The notes beneath the pieces were generated by a model. That model was not told the origin of the DNA. It ran no database searches and saw only the letters and a list, made by a program, of their open reading frames with translations. From Aristolochia californica (taxonomy: Eukaryota > Streptophyta > Magnoliopsida > Piperales > Aristolochiaceae), in contig JARWKL010000010.1 in assembly GCA_029961685.1 (NCBI GenBank), positions 5,691,769 to 5,755,768 on the forward strand: a DNA stretch of 64,000 bases. Direction: 5' to 3'. Positions 1 to 10,548 of this stretch are shown in pieces; the stretch's first letter is position 1; each line of letters starts with the position of its first letter. The position numbers and the translations under genes were made by a program.

Positions 1-204
1 ATTGTCATTCATAGAGTTCATCTCATCCTTCATGGCATCAATCTACTTTTGAGAGTTAGAACTGCGCAAGGCTTGACAGAAGTTAATTGGGTCATCTTCT
101 ATCAATCTGACGCCATCCTCATGTTTTTGGAGAAATATGATATAATCATCTGGAATCACATGTCTCCTCTCCCTAGTGGATCTCCTTAATGGCATTTCTT
201 GAGG

Positions 205-960
205 TTATTGAGTTTGTTCTAAAGGTGGTGCAAAAGGAAGAATCTCATTGTTGTCTTGATTTGGAACAAAGTCAAGAATAGGAGCCTGAACATTGTCCTC
301 TAGTGCCTGCACTATGTCTTGAACAACAATAGGTATGGAAACCTGATCACTGTCAATAACAAATTCTTCTTCAAAGACAACATTCATTATGTTTTCTTCC
401 CCTCCAAACTCAATATCCTCAAGGAATCTCGCATTTCTCGTTTCAAAGAATGATCTTGATGTGGGATCGTAATATTTATAGCCCCGAGAGCGTTCAACGT
501 AACCAACGAAATAACAGCTAACCGTCCATGAGTCAAGTTTTCTTTCATGTGGCCTATAAGGCTGCGCCTCAGCTGGACAACCCCAAATGTGCAAGTGCCT
601 AATGCTAGGCATATTGCCTGTCCAAAGCTCATAGGGGGTTTTGGCAACTGCTTTGCTCTGTACCCTGTTAAGGATGTACACTGCGGTCTTTAAAGCTTCT
701 CCCCAAAGTGACTCTGGAAAAGAGGAATGACTAATCATTCTCCTTACAATATCCTTAAGAGTTCAGTTTCATCGTTCTGCAACACCGTTCATGCTGGGTT
801 TGCCTGACATGGTGTATTGCAGAACAATTCCACACTCTTTGAGGAAAATCGTGAAGGGTCCTAGACGTTGTTCCATGATCCATCATACCTTCCGAAGTAT
901 TCACCACCACAGTCAGATTTGTAGCCTTTATTTTCTTTCCAAGAAGAACCTTCCGTAGCA
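205..960 (-). pseudogene. Copia integrase, C-terminal half (decayed)
   Basis: The open stretch 205-738 encodes the end of the integrase core and the segment after it: [18 protein letters not shown], then a [10 protein letters not shown] motif and a [18 protein letters not shown] motif, all typical of plant copia pol. The segment 739-960 continues upstream in broken frames with remnants of the core around the catalytic Asp and Glu. The zinc-binding HHCC region and the first catalytic Asp are missing because of the deletion shared with copia D. Confidence 0.85.
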
Positions 961-964
961 TCCT

Positions 965-1432
965 TACCTCTCTTCTTCTTCTTGTTTTGAGAGGTCGAGG
1001 TCAAGTAAGTACTTTCAGTCTGATCTTGTTACTGCCTCTCTTCCTCTTGCACAAAGTGAGATATAAGCTCATTTAGGGACCATTTGTCCTTTTGAGTGTT
1101 ATAACTCATTTTGAATTGCCCAAAGTGTGCAGGAAGAGATATCAAAACCAAGTGCACGAGCAAATGCTCTGACAGCTCCATCTTAAATGACTTGAGTTTT
1201 GATACGAGATGAGACATCTCTATGATGTACTCCCTTATGTTCCCTTTGCCCTTATACTTCATCAAAACGATTTTAGCCAAAAGGCTACTCACCTCTGATT
1301 TTTCGTTCTGGGTAAAATATTGTTCAATTTCCTCTAGGAACTTCTTGGCTCTCTTGCTCTCAGTCATAGAGCCTTGAAACTCTTCCGGAATGGAGCGTTT
1401 CATGATCATCAAGCACATTCAGTTAGAGCGAT
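965..1432 (-). pseudogene. Copia gag fragment (UBN2-type)
   Basis: The frame 1029-1418 encodes a gag core with RAKKFLEEIEQYF, KGNIREYIIEMSHL and LVHLVLISLPAHF, the usual pattern of the copia gag (UBN2) domain. The N-terminal gag segment present in copia D (IPMLSGTNFKAWKD region) is absent because homology ends at 1432. The zinc knuckle is also gone. Confidence 0.85.
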
Positions 1433-1901
1433 CCCATGAAGAAGAGAAAGACTAGAGGCTTGTATATTTGAAAGAGAAAGTTGTCTCTCCCAAAATCAAA
1501 GGGTGTATGTTTTTCTTTCTTTTGTATTTTTTTAATTTTTTTTATAGGTTCATCTAGAACCTTGCTTAATCTAGATAGAAAGGCTTGTTAGAATTAGAAT
1601 TAGAATCTAGCCAATCTCTTGGAGAGATTGAGTGTTTTAATTGGGTATTTGTTCATACACGTGGCTTAAAGGAGAGCCAAAATCTCTTTCTTGTAAAATT
1701 TCAAGCTAATAGAGCTGGTGTTAGTGGAATTTCCCAAGCATAAGTTCTTGGGTGGTGAATACCAATTTGGGAACACCGATAATAAAATATTTGGTGTTTA
1801 TTTGTGGTGTCTGAATTTTTCCCTTAATACTTGCATTTGTACTAACTTAAATTTGTAAAAACTCAATTCACCCTCCTCTTCAAAAACCACCTGGGCCAAC
1901 A
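1433..1901 (+). mobile_element. LTR-A, 3' part of a 5' LTR
   Basis: The stretch matches the last third of the LTR-A copies at 39280-40729 and 57150-58829. Shared blocks are the 'gttcatctagaacctt' segment, the 'tctagatagaaaggctt' segment, a 'gttcttgggtggtga' block and the terminal 'gccacctgggccaaca'. The start is cut by the junction with the copia fragment on the left. Confidence 0.8.
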
Positions 1902-2985
1902 ATTTTGACGAAGCATTTGAACTCATGGGATTACTCGAATGTCAAAATCCAATCACTCCACTGTTAGTAACGATATTCTACACAAATCTGGAAATTGAAG
2001 AAACCTCACCTAGAAATATCAAAATTTCATCATATGTGAAGAAGATGCCTATCACAATGTACTCCAGTGACCTCAACTCCCTCCTCAATACCTTATTCAT
2101 GGGGCTCAAAAAATATATCATGGAAAGTTGGCTTGAAGACCTACCAAAGGACTTAATGCTAAATATTCAAGATGCAATCTCCTTGGTGTTTGGCCAAATG
2201 GTCTAGAGTTCCTACGAGATCAAAATTAAGGAGCTTAGTATGGAACTTTTTTTCCTTAGAAAATTGTGACGCACATCCTCAATCCAAGGAAGGGAAAAAT
2301 CTCCCAACTTACCACCATTGACATATTTTGAGTTTAGGGCATCACCTAGCATGTGCAACTCAACTTTGGCTATTTCATGGGATACAAGATGTCAGATATA
2401 ACATGGAGCATGTGAGCAGATGGGTTGCCATTTGAGCAAAAAATCAGATCCACCCTTTGCCATTCAAGATAAACTTACTAACGAAGAGTGTGGGGATCTC
2501 ATGAAGAAGATGTGCATAGAAGAAACAAAAATTGTCAAATTCAGGTTTGCCAAGTGGAGAGGGAGATGGGTTCCCAAGGATACCATTGGGAAGACGCCTA
2601 CTCAAGAATAAGGCTCAAGAGATGAGCCTAGCCCAAATCGGTCTCAGGAGCAGCAATACAAATTTTTCAAGAGGAAGAGAACCAACGTCATTTCCTCCTC
2701 ATCCAATCGACTTCTGAGGCTTGAGGAAGATGTTGAAGAGCTGAAGGTTGGGCAACTAGAGCTTTGGTCCCTTCTCCCTACCATCCTCAACCACGTTGTG
2801 CCGCCTCCTCCTCTTTCAACCAACTTCAGAGGCTTGAGGAAGTCGTTGAAGAACTGAAGGTTGGGCTGCAAGAGTTGAAGGAAGGGTAACTAGAGCTTTG
2901 GTCCCATCTCCATACCATCCTCAGCCACATAATGCCACCTTCTTCACCTGAGTTTTAGGATCTGACCTACCCGACTATTAGGTTG
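1902..2985 (+). pseudogene. Decayed plant-transposon-like ORF in a non-autonomous LTR-A element
   Basis: Pieces of one degraded protein lie on the plus strand. An open stretch at 1925-2206 has FYTNLEIEETSPRNIKISS, followed by a YVKK...PITM...SSDLNSLLNT run. A second open stretch at 2420-2611 has EECGDLMKKM and GRWVPKD. The layout resembles the 'putative plant transposon protein' domain found in large non-autonomous plant retroelements; that assignment is from remembered family pattern. The C-terminal part (about 2700-2950) is heptad-like (RLEEVVEELKVGLQELKEG), suggesting a coiled coil, and is internally duplicated. Stops and frameshifts separate the pieces, so no intact product is expected. 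Confidence 0.55.
2716..2950 (+). repeat. Two-copy tandem duplication, about 112-120 bp
   Basis: The block beginning 'aggcttgaggaag' at about 2717 recurs at about 2829. Both copies continue through 'gaactgaaggttggg', 'ctagagctttggtccc' and 'accatcctca'. It lies in the coiled-coil-like end of the transposon ORF remnant. Confidence 0.85.
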
Positions 2986-3311
2986 ACCTAGAGTTTATTA
3001 TTATAATATATTTACTTATTTCTATGTAATCAACTCAATTTTGTACTCAATTGATATTTTATTTAATGAATGGCCTAAGAGCCACTTTTTGTTCAAATCT
3101 TGCATATCTTTTTGCTTATGACAAAAAAAAGGATGAGAATGAAAATAAACTTATGCATTAAAACCAAAAAGCTAAATCATATATGCATAGATTCAGGGGG
3201 AGCTAACTCTAAAATTTTAATTCAAATCATTTTGTACTCCTTATGGTTATGAAAACTGTTATTTTTAGTTTTTCTATGTTAGGTTTTGTCATTATAGAAA
3301 AAAGGGGAGAT
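2986..3311 (+). other. 3' internal non-coding region and polypurine tract of the LTR-A element
   Basis: No gene. It matches 56880-57149: both contain 'gagccactttttgttc', then 'tatgacaaaaa', and both end in a G-rich 'ggggagat' polypurine tract directly before an LTR-A start. This identifies it as the untranslated 3' end of a non-autonomous LTR-A element. Confidence 0.75.
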
Positions 3312-3801
3312 TGTTGACCTAAAGTTTCTCCTATCCATATTTTAATGATTAAAAAACTTAATAATGATAACAATTGTAAATTTAGCATTTCAAAGGTTTT
3401 TCCTTTCAGATACACAAAAATCAAGGTCTTTGAAAAAAAGTCAACATATGCATTTATAGACCTCAAGCTCTATTGATGTTCAAGTCATTTTAAAGAAGCA
3501 CCTACGAGTGAAGAAATATTGAATGAAAGTTTACAGTCCAAGTCTAGAAATTCTCAAGAACTCTAACTATGTAAGAGAGTAGCCCTAAATCTTACAAATT
3601 GAGGTACAAATGAACTTTTTGGAGCTTTAGGGCATATTGTATTCACTACATGTTTTACTAATGCATATCCAAGTTTAAAAAATGTAATAATCGCTTAGGA
3701 TAAATATTTATAATGCTTGAAACATAGATTAAAAAAATGGCTTTGGTACGAGCTATCATTACTTGCCAATGATTGATCATCCAGAATACAACCTGGCTAT
3801 A
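3312..3801 (+). mobile_element. LTR-A, 5' part of a 3' LTR, cut by the LTR-B element
   Basis: It begins TGTTGACCTAAAG directly after the polypurine tract and continues with LTR-A sequence up to the first palindromic 'tgattgatca' near 3770. Similarity ends at 3801, where an LTR-B copy begins. Likely continuation: the LTR-A middle piece at about 12401-13040. Confidence 0.8.
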
Positions 3802-4552
3802 TGTTGGAGAGTAGGTATGGTGGACTCTTACATGAATACATCAAGAAGTCTCACAAAGCAAAAATTATTATGGTCTCACTTAAGAGTCTCAATTAAAGGT
3901 GTTTTGGTATGTTAGTCTTCTATTTATGTTCAATTATTTAATTGTTCTAGGATTTATTTTTTAGTGTTTAACTTTGGTTGCAACTAGGACAAGGGTAGTT
4001 TACTTTTAATTGGATTCTACTTGTTTCCTGTTGAATTTATGGAAAAGTGAAATACTTCATTTACATCAATAACTTGTTGTAATCAGAGTACATGAACCTC
4101 TATTTATAATAGAGGAAGGTATAAAGTCCAATTACAATAAAATTACCCTTGTCCCAATTACACCCAAACTCTAACACTTAAAAAGATAAGTCCTAACATA
4201 ATTAAATAACTCAATATAGATAAAATACAAACATAACTCAAACTAAAACTCTTCTTTGACATGACCATAAGATAAGATACTTTTGTGAGTCCTTCTTGAT
4301 CTTCCAACTGATGTGATAAGGATGTCAGCTCATGGTAATCATTGTGAGTCCTACTTCTTTTGGGCTTGGGCCCATCTTGTGGGCCTTCCTTGGTCGTGTG
4401 ACCCATCTTATAATAATCTTAGATATGTGGGCCTTCCTTGGTCGTGTGGGATTGAGTCTATCTTCCAATATTTCCTATATTATAAATAGGGGCGTATTGT
4501 ACTTATATTACATCAAGTCAATGAAGATTTTTAGTTTTCCATAAATTTAACA
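3802..4552 (+). repeat. 5' LTR of the LTR-B element, interrupted by a solo LTR
   Basis: The flanks 3802-4028 and 4471-4552 together align with the LTR-B copies at 10407-10548 and 43974-44307. Shared features are TGTTGGAG/TGTTGAAG starts, 'gtatggtgga' and 'gtcttacatga' blocks, 'attataaata' and a final 'ttccataaatttaaca'. The interruption is the reverse-oriented solo LTR at 4029-4470. The 'tattataaata' at about 4478-4488 is the likely TATA box of this LTR. Confidence 0.8.
4029..4470 (-). mobile_element. Solo LTR (C-type start) nested in the LTR-B 5' LTR
   Basis: The minus-strand LTR begins TATTGGAAGATAGACTC (TG mutated to TA) and ends CATAAATTCAACA. It is flanked by a perfect 5-bp target duplication TTTCC (4024-4028 and 4471-4475). 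Removing it reconnects the host LTR-B sequence. Its 3' half resembles the LTR-B end, so it may be a B/C hybrid family. Confidence 0.75.
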
Positions 4553-4568
4553 TGGTGTCACAGTAGAT

Positions 4569-7500
4569 ACTGTGAGTTGACTCGATCAACACAAAGATAT
4601 TTTTCATTCTTTCCTATCCTAATACCAGTTGTTTCATTGGCATTAGAAACTCCATACTTTGCTTCTCATGTTGTAAATTACATATTTACAGAAATAACTT
4701 CGAGTCTAGTTTCCAATACAAAAAGAATTTTGGCAATCTGAGTTTTCTACAAAGCTAAATCGATATTTGAAGCACTAAAGGTCAAACTACTAGAGAGGTT
4801 CGAGCAACAGTAGAAAGCTTCAACTTTTGAGCCATTTTATACTATCAAGAATGAGACTTTCTTTGGAGAATTTTATATGAAAATAAATATCTATAATTCT
4901 ATTTTCTTACCTATCCAACCAATTCTCGATCTTAGTTTTCTAGAGGGAGATATCAATCTCGGAAGAGTGAATGGTCATGCTGGCAAAAGAAGAAAGAGTA
5001 CATAGTTCGACTAGATTAAAGAGTCCAAAATCTATCAGATTATTTATCTAAAAAGAAGTATATTTTATGAATAAAGTTACTGTGAGTTGACTCGATCAGT
5101 ACAAAGATATTTTTCATTCTTTCCTATCCTAATACTAGTTGTTTCATTGGCATTAGAAACTCCATACTTTACTTCTCATGTTGTAAATTACATATTTACA
5201 GAAATAACTTCGAGTCTAGTTTCCAATACAAAAAGAATTTTGGCAATCTGAGTTTTCTACAAAGCTAAATCGATATTTGAAGCACTAAAGGTCAAACTAC
5301 TAGAGAGGTTCGAGCAATAGTAGAAAGCTTCAACTTTTGAGCCATTTTATACTATCAAGAATGAGACTTTCTTTGGAGAATTTTATATGAAAATAAATAT
5401 CTATAATTCTATTTTCTTACCTATCCAACCAATTCTCGATCTTAGTTTTCTAGAGGGAGATATCAATCTTGGAAGAGTGAATGGTCATGCTGGCAAAAGA
5501 AGAAAGAGTACGTAGTTCGACTAGATTAAAGAGTCCAAAATCTATCAGATTATTTATCTAAAAAGAAGTATATTTTATGAATAAAGTTACTGTGAGTTGA
5601 CTCGATCAGCACAAAGATATTTTTCATTCTTTCCTATCCTAATACCAGTTGTTTCATTGGCATTAGAAACTCCATACTTTGCTTCTCATGTTGTAAATTA
5701 CATATTTACAGAAATAACTTCGAGTCTAGTTTCCAATACAAAAAGAATTTTGGCAATCTGAGTTTTCTACAAAGCTAAATCGATATTTGAAGCACTAAAG
5801 GTCAAACTACTAGAGAGGCTCGAGCAACAGTAGAAAGCTTCAACTTTTGAGCCATTTCATACTATCAAGAATGAGACTTTCTTTGGAGAATTTTATATGA
5901 AAATAAATATCTATAATTCTATTTTCTTACCTATCCAACCAATTCTCGATCTTAGTTTTCTAGAGGGAGATATCAATCTCGGAAGAGTGAATGGTCATGC
6001 TGGCAAAAGAAGAAAGAGTACTTAGTTCGACTAGATTAAAGAGTCCAAAATGTATCAGATTATTTATCTAAAAAGAAGTATATTTTATGAATAAAATTAC
6101 TGTGAGTTGACTCGATCAGCACAAAGATATTTTTCATTCTTTCCTATCCTAATACCAGTTGTTTCATTGGCATTAGAAACTCCATACTTTGCTTCTCATG
6201 TTGTAAATTACATATTTACAGAAATAACTTCGAGTCTAGTTTCCAATACAAAAAGAATTTTGGCAATCTGAGTTTTCTACAAAGCTAAATCGATATTTGA
6301 AGCACTAAAGGTCAAACTACTAGAGAGGTTCGAGCAACAGTAGAAAGCTTCAACTTTTGAGCCATTTTATACTATCAAGAATGAGACTTTCTTTGGAGAA
6401 TTTTATATGAAAATAAATATCTATAATTCTATTTTCTTACCTATCCAACCAATTCTCGATCTTAGTTTTCTAGAGGGAGATATCAATCTCAGAAGAGTGA
6501 ATGGGCATGCTGGCAAAAGAAGAAAGAGTACAAAGTTCGACTAGATTAAAGAGTCCAAAATCTATCAGATTATTTATCTAAAAAGAAGTATATTTTATGA
6601 ATAAAGTTACTGTGAGTTGACTCGATCAGCACAAAGATATTTTTCATTCTTTCCTATCCTAATACCAGTTGTTTCATTGGCATTAGAAACTCCATAATTT
6701 ACTTCTCATGTTGTAAATTACATATTTACAGAAATAACTTCGAGTCTAGTTTCCAATACAAAAAGAATTTTGGCAATCTGAGTTTTCTACAAAGCTAAAT
6801 CGATATTTGAAGCACTAAAGGTCAAACTACTAGAGTGGTTCGAGCAACAGTAGAAAGCTTCAACTTTTGAGCCATTTTATACTATCAAGAATGAGACTTT
6901 CTTTGGAGAATTTTATATGAAAATAAATATCTATAATTCTATTTTCTTACCTATCCAACCAATTCTCGATCTTAGTTTTCTAGAGGGAGATATCAATCTC
7001 GGAAGAGTGAATGGTCATGCTGGCAAAAGAAGAAAGAGTACTTAGTTCGACTAGATTAAAGAGTCCAAAATGTATCAGATTATTTATCTAAAAAGAAGTA
7101 TATTTTATGAATAAAATTACTGTGAGTTGACTCGATCAGCACAAAGATATTTTTCATTCTTTCCTATCCTAATACCAGTTGTTTCATTGGCATTAGAAAC
7201 TCCATACTTTGCTTCTCATGTTGTAAATTACATATTTACAGAAATAACTTCGAGTCTAGTTTCCAATACAAAAAGAATTTTGGCAATCTGAGTTTTCTAC
7301 AAAGCTAAATCGATATTTGAAGCACTAAAGGTCAAACTACTAGAGAGGTTCGAGCAACAGTAGAAAGCTTCAACTTTTGAGCCATTTTATACTATCAAGA
7401 ATGAGACTTTCTTTGGAGAATTTTATATGAAAATAAATATCTATAATTCTATTTTCTTACCTATCCAACCAATTCTCGATCTTAGTTTTCTAGAGGGAGA

Positions 7501-9160
7501 TATCAATCTCAGAAGAGTGAATGGGCATGCTGGCAAAAGAAGAAAGAGTACATAGTTCGACTAGATTAAAGAGTCCAAAATCTATCAGATTATTTATCTA
7601 AAAAGAAGTATATTTTATGAATAAAGTTACTGTGAGTTGACTCGATCAGCACAAAGATATTTTTCATTTTTTCCTATCCTAATACCAGTTGTTTCATTGG
7701 CATTAGAAACTCCATAATTTACTTCTCATGTTGTAAATTACATATTTACAGAAATAACTTCGAGTCTAGTTTCCAATACAAAAAGAATTTTGGCAATCTG
7801 AGTTTTCTACAAAGCTAAATCGATATTTGAAGCACTAAAGGTCAAACTACTAGAGTGGTTCGAGCAACAGTAGAAAGCTTCAACTTTTGAGCCATTTTAT
7901 ACTATCAAGAATGAGACTTTCTTTGCAGAATTTTATATGAAAATAAATATCTATAATTCTATTTTCTTACCTATCCAACCAATTCTCGATCTTAGTTTTC
8001 TAGAGGGAGATATCAATCTCGGAAGAGTGAATGGTCATGCTGGCAAAAGAAGAAAGAGTACTTAGTTCGACTAGATTAAAGAGTCCAAAATGTATCAGAT
8101 TATTTATCTAAAAAGAAGTATATTTTATGAATAAAGTTACTGTGAGTTGACTCGATCAGCACAAAGATATTTTTCATTCTTTCCTATCCTAATACCAGTT
8201 GTTTCATTGGCATTAGAAACTCCATACTTTGCTTCTCATGTTTTAAATTACATATTTACAGAAATAACTTCGAGTATAGTTTCCAATACAAAAAGAATTT
8301 TGGCAATTTGAGTTTTCTACAAAGCTAAATCGATATTTGAAGCACTAAAGGTCAAACTACTAGAGAGGTTCGAGCAACAGTAGAAAGCTTCAACTTTTGA
8401 GCCATTTTATACTATCAAGAATGAGACTTTCTTTGGAGAATTTTATATGAAAATAAATATCTATAATTCTATTTTCTTACCTATCCAACCAATTCTCAAT
8501 CTTAGCTTTCTAGAAGGAGATATCAATCTCGGAAGAGTGAATGGTCATGCTGGCAAAAGAAGAAAGAGTACTTAGTTCGACTAGATTAAAGAGTCCAAAA
8601 TGTATCAGATTATTTATCTAAAAAGAAGTATATTTTATAAATAAAGTTACTGTGAGTTGACTCGATCAGCACAAAGATATTTTTCATTCTTTCCTATCCT
8701 AATACCAGTTGTTTCATTGGCATTAGAAACTCCATACTTTGCTTCTCATGTTGTAAATTACATATTTATAGAAATAACTTCGAGTCTAGTTTCCAATACA
8801 AAAAAGAATTTTGGCAATCTAAGTTTTCTACAAAGCTAAATCGATATTTGAAGCACTAAAGGTCAAACTACTAGAGAGGTTCGAGCAACAGTAGAAAGCT
8901 TCAACTTTTGAGCCATTTTATACTATCAAGAATGAGACTTTCTTTGGAGAATTTTATATGAAAATAAATATCTATAATTCTATTTTCTTACCTATCCAAC
9001 CAATTCTCGATCTTAGTTTTCTAGAGGGAGATATCAATCTCGGAAGAGTGAATGGTCATGCTGGCAAAAGAAGAAAGAGTACTTAGTTCGACTAGATTAA
9101 AGAGTCCAAAATCTATCAGATTATTTATCTAAAAATAAGTATATTTTATGAATAAAGTTA
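4569..9160 (+). repeat. Tandem array: nine copies of a 510-bp unit
   Basis: The landmark 'tgtgagttgactcgatca' recurs at 4571, 5081, 5591, 6101, 6611, 7121, 7631, 8141 and 8651, exactly 510 bases apart. The last copy has one extra A and ends near 9160. Copies are nearly identical. Shared variants show higher-order structure: copies 4 and 6 share GGGCATGC (others GGTCATGC), and copies 5 and 7 share 'ccataattta' and 'agagtggttcg'. Copies 4-5 and 6-7 are therefore a duplicated 1,020-bp pair. No unit has a long conserved reading frame. The array sits between the 5' LTR and the tail of an LTR-B element. Confidence 0.97.
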
Positions 9161-10406
9161 TATTTTATTGAAATTTATTAAAGTTTAATTTTAGAAGGAG
9201 AAAATTCCATGTCATTCTGGCTTATACCTAAAGAGATATTCGTTTTGGAATGGGCAGGGGTCAAACTACTAGATGAAGAAAATAAAAATGTCACAAAAGA
9301 TTCAATAATAAAGTTTTTTTTTGTAAAATTTGGCATAAATTTAAAGTGTTGTGAGCTTAGTTTCTTGAAAAATAAACTGTTTGTGATTCTGAGCTATATT
9401 TTTGGAAATATTGATATCATAAGTATCAAAGGTCAGTCCAAACAAAAGTCTCTCATTTTTTTTCTATTTTCTCTCCTTTTGACGTGAATTGAGTTTACTT
9501 TTCTCCCAGAATCATAGTTTTTAGAAAAATTTCTCTTCCAATCAAAGATTTTTAGTCAAACTTAATCACTCCATGACGTGCTCCTTCAAGGTATACAATA
9601 TTCTTCTTCAATGTTGTTTTCAAGTTTTGTCTTTTTATTACTTGGTCGTGTATATTCTGCATAGTTAACTCCAAAAAATTGTGGTCACCCTAAAAAAGTT
9701 ATACTTAGTCAAATTTATTCAGTTCTACCATTATAGTTTCCCCTAGTTTAAAACACAAAAAACAAAAAAAAAAAAAACAAAAAATGGTGTCATTTTGAAA
9801 GTATAAGTGTTGTAAAGTCGCCTCCTTTCGGTTAAAATTGGTTTCCTTTAGTATTTCTTTAGTTTATCTTCTTGTGTTTTCATCAATTCAGAGCCATGCC
9901 TAGACTCACTACTTAAAAAATATAGGAGTGTGTCCAACATTCAGTTTGAGTCAAGTCTGTTATTCTTCACATAAGAGGTGGTTTGTGTTCGAACTACCCT
10001 TAAAAAGTAAGTAGTCTCTTTGTTAAGCCCTAAAGTTGAGCAGTTTTACCATCTTTAAAATTGAGCGGAGTGTGTTCAAACTTTGACCGTATTGATTGGT
10101 GTATGGAGCTTTGTCGTATGGTTAGAAGTGATTTTCTTCTCTCATATTGTGTTTTCTCCTAGTTGGGTTTCTATTTCTTTTTTATCCCCAGTTTGAGGGG
10201 GAGAAGAAGAAGAAGAAGAAGAATGAGAAAGATGTATTTTATTCCACATGTTCTTGTACTTTTATGTGCCCGAAACATTCAAGAAAGGGGAGAATGAAAA
10301 TGAAGAATTTTGCATCTATGAAGATTTTTTTCAGCAAGAGAAGATTGAAGAGCAAAAATCTTTTTTCCTAACTACCTGAAGTTATAAACTCCAGTTTGAG
10401 GGGGAG
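9161..10406 (+). other. 3' internal region and polypurine tract of the LTR-B element
   Basis: No intact gene. The phrase 'ggtcaaactactagatgaag' near 9259 echoes the 'ggtcaaactactagagagg' of the 510-bp unit, suggesting a diverged extra copy. The 9940-10200 segment is related to 30982-31030 plus 36775-36930, the interior of another element. The 16-base 'ccagtttgagggggag' occurs twice (10188-10203 and 10391-10406); the second is the polypurine tract abutting the 3' LTR. Confidence 0.6.
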
Positions 10407-10548
10407 TGTTGAAGAACATGTATGGTGGAGTCTTACATGACTGTCATAAAGCCAAAATTATTATGGTGGAGTCTTATAGGAGTCTCATAAGAGGAGGTCT
10501 CACGTAAGGTTGTCAATTAACGTTATTTTAGTTATGTTCGTCTTCAAC
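10407..10548 (+). repeat. 3' LTR of the LTR-B element, truncated
   Basis: It begins TGTTGAAGAACATGTATGG right after the polypurine tract and matches the LTR-B copies at 3802 and 43974 through 'gttatgttcgtcttc'. Similarity then stops, so about 200 bases of the LTR are missing. Confidence 0.75.

Larger units (their letters stand above)
1..1432 (-). mobile_element. Ty1/copia retrotransposon fragment (copy 1 of the gag-integrase-deleted type)
   Basis: A minus-strand copia fragment. It holds gag (about 965-1432), the C-terminal part of integrase (205-960) and the beginning of the reverse-transcriptase region, which runs off the window's left edge. It is collinear with 18459-19890 (copia D) at a constant offset of about 18,458 bases, and the two are very similar by eye. 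Both share one internal deletion joining gag directly to the second half of the integrase core. Similarity to copia D stops at about 1432, where an LTR-A fragment begins. The reading frame is broken between the gag and integrase parts. Confidence 0.9.
3802..10548 (+). mobile_element. Non-autonomous LTR-B retrotransposon with a giant internal tandem array
   Basis: The 5' LTR (3802-4552) starts TGTTGGAGAG and ends AATTTAACA. A degenerate primer-binding-site-like TGGTGTCACAG follows. Next come nine tandem 510-bp units (4569-9160), a 1.2-kb tail, a polypurine tract (about 10391-10406) and a 3' LTR that starts TGTTGAAGAACATG at 10407 but matches only to about 10548. No gag or pol is recognisable, so mobilisation would have needed another element's proteins. 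The element interrupts an LTR-A. The 5-bp left flank is CTATA; the right end is truncated, so no target duplication can be tested. Confidence 0.75.

Noticed and set aside
4569..9160. The 510-bp direct repeats as a CRISPR array
   Set aside because: Units are contiguous, long and without unique spacers, and the DNA is plant nuclear. It is an ordinary tandem repeat.
10147..10371. Lys-rich 74-residue open frame
   Set aside because: It results from a GAAGAA simple repeat within the LTR-B tail and has no counterpart in related sequence.
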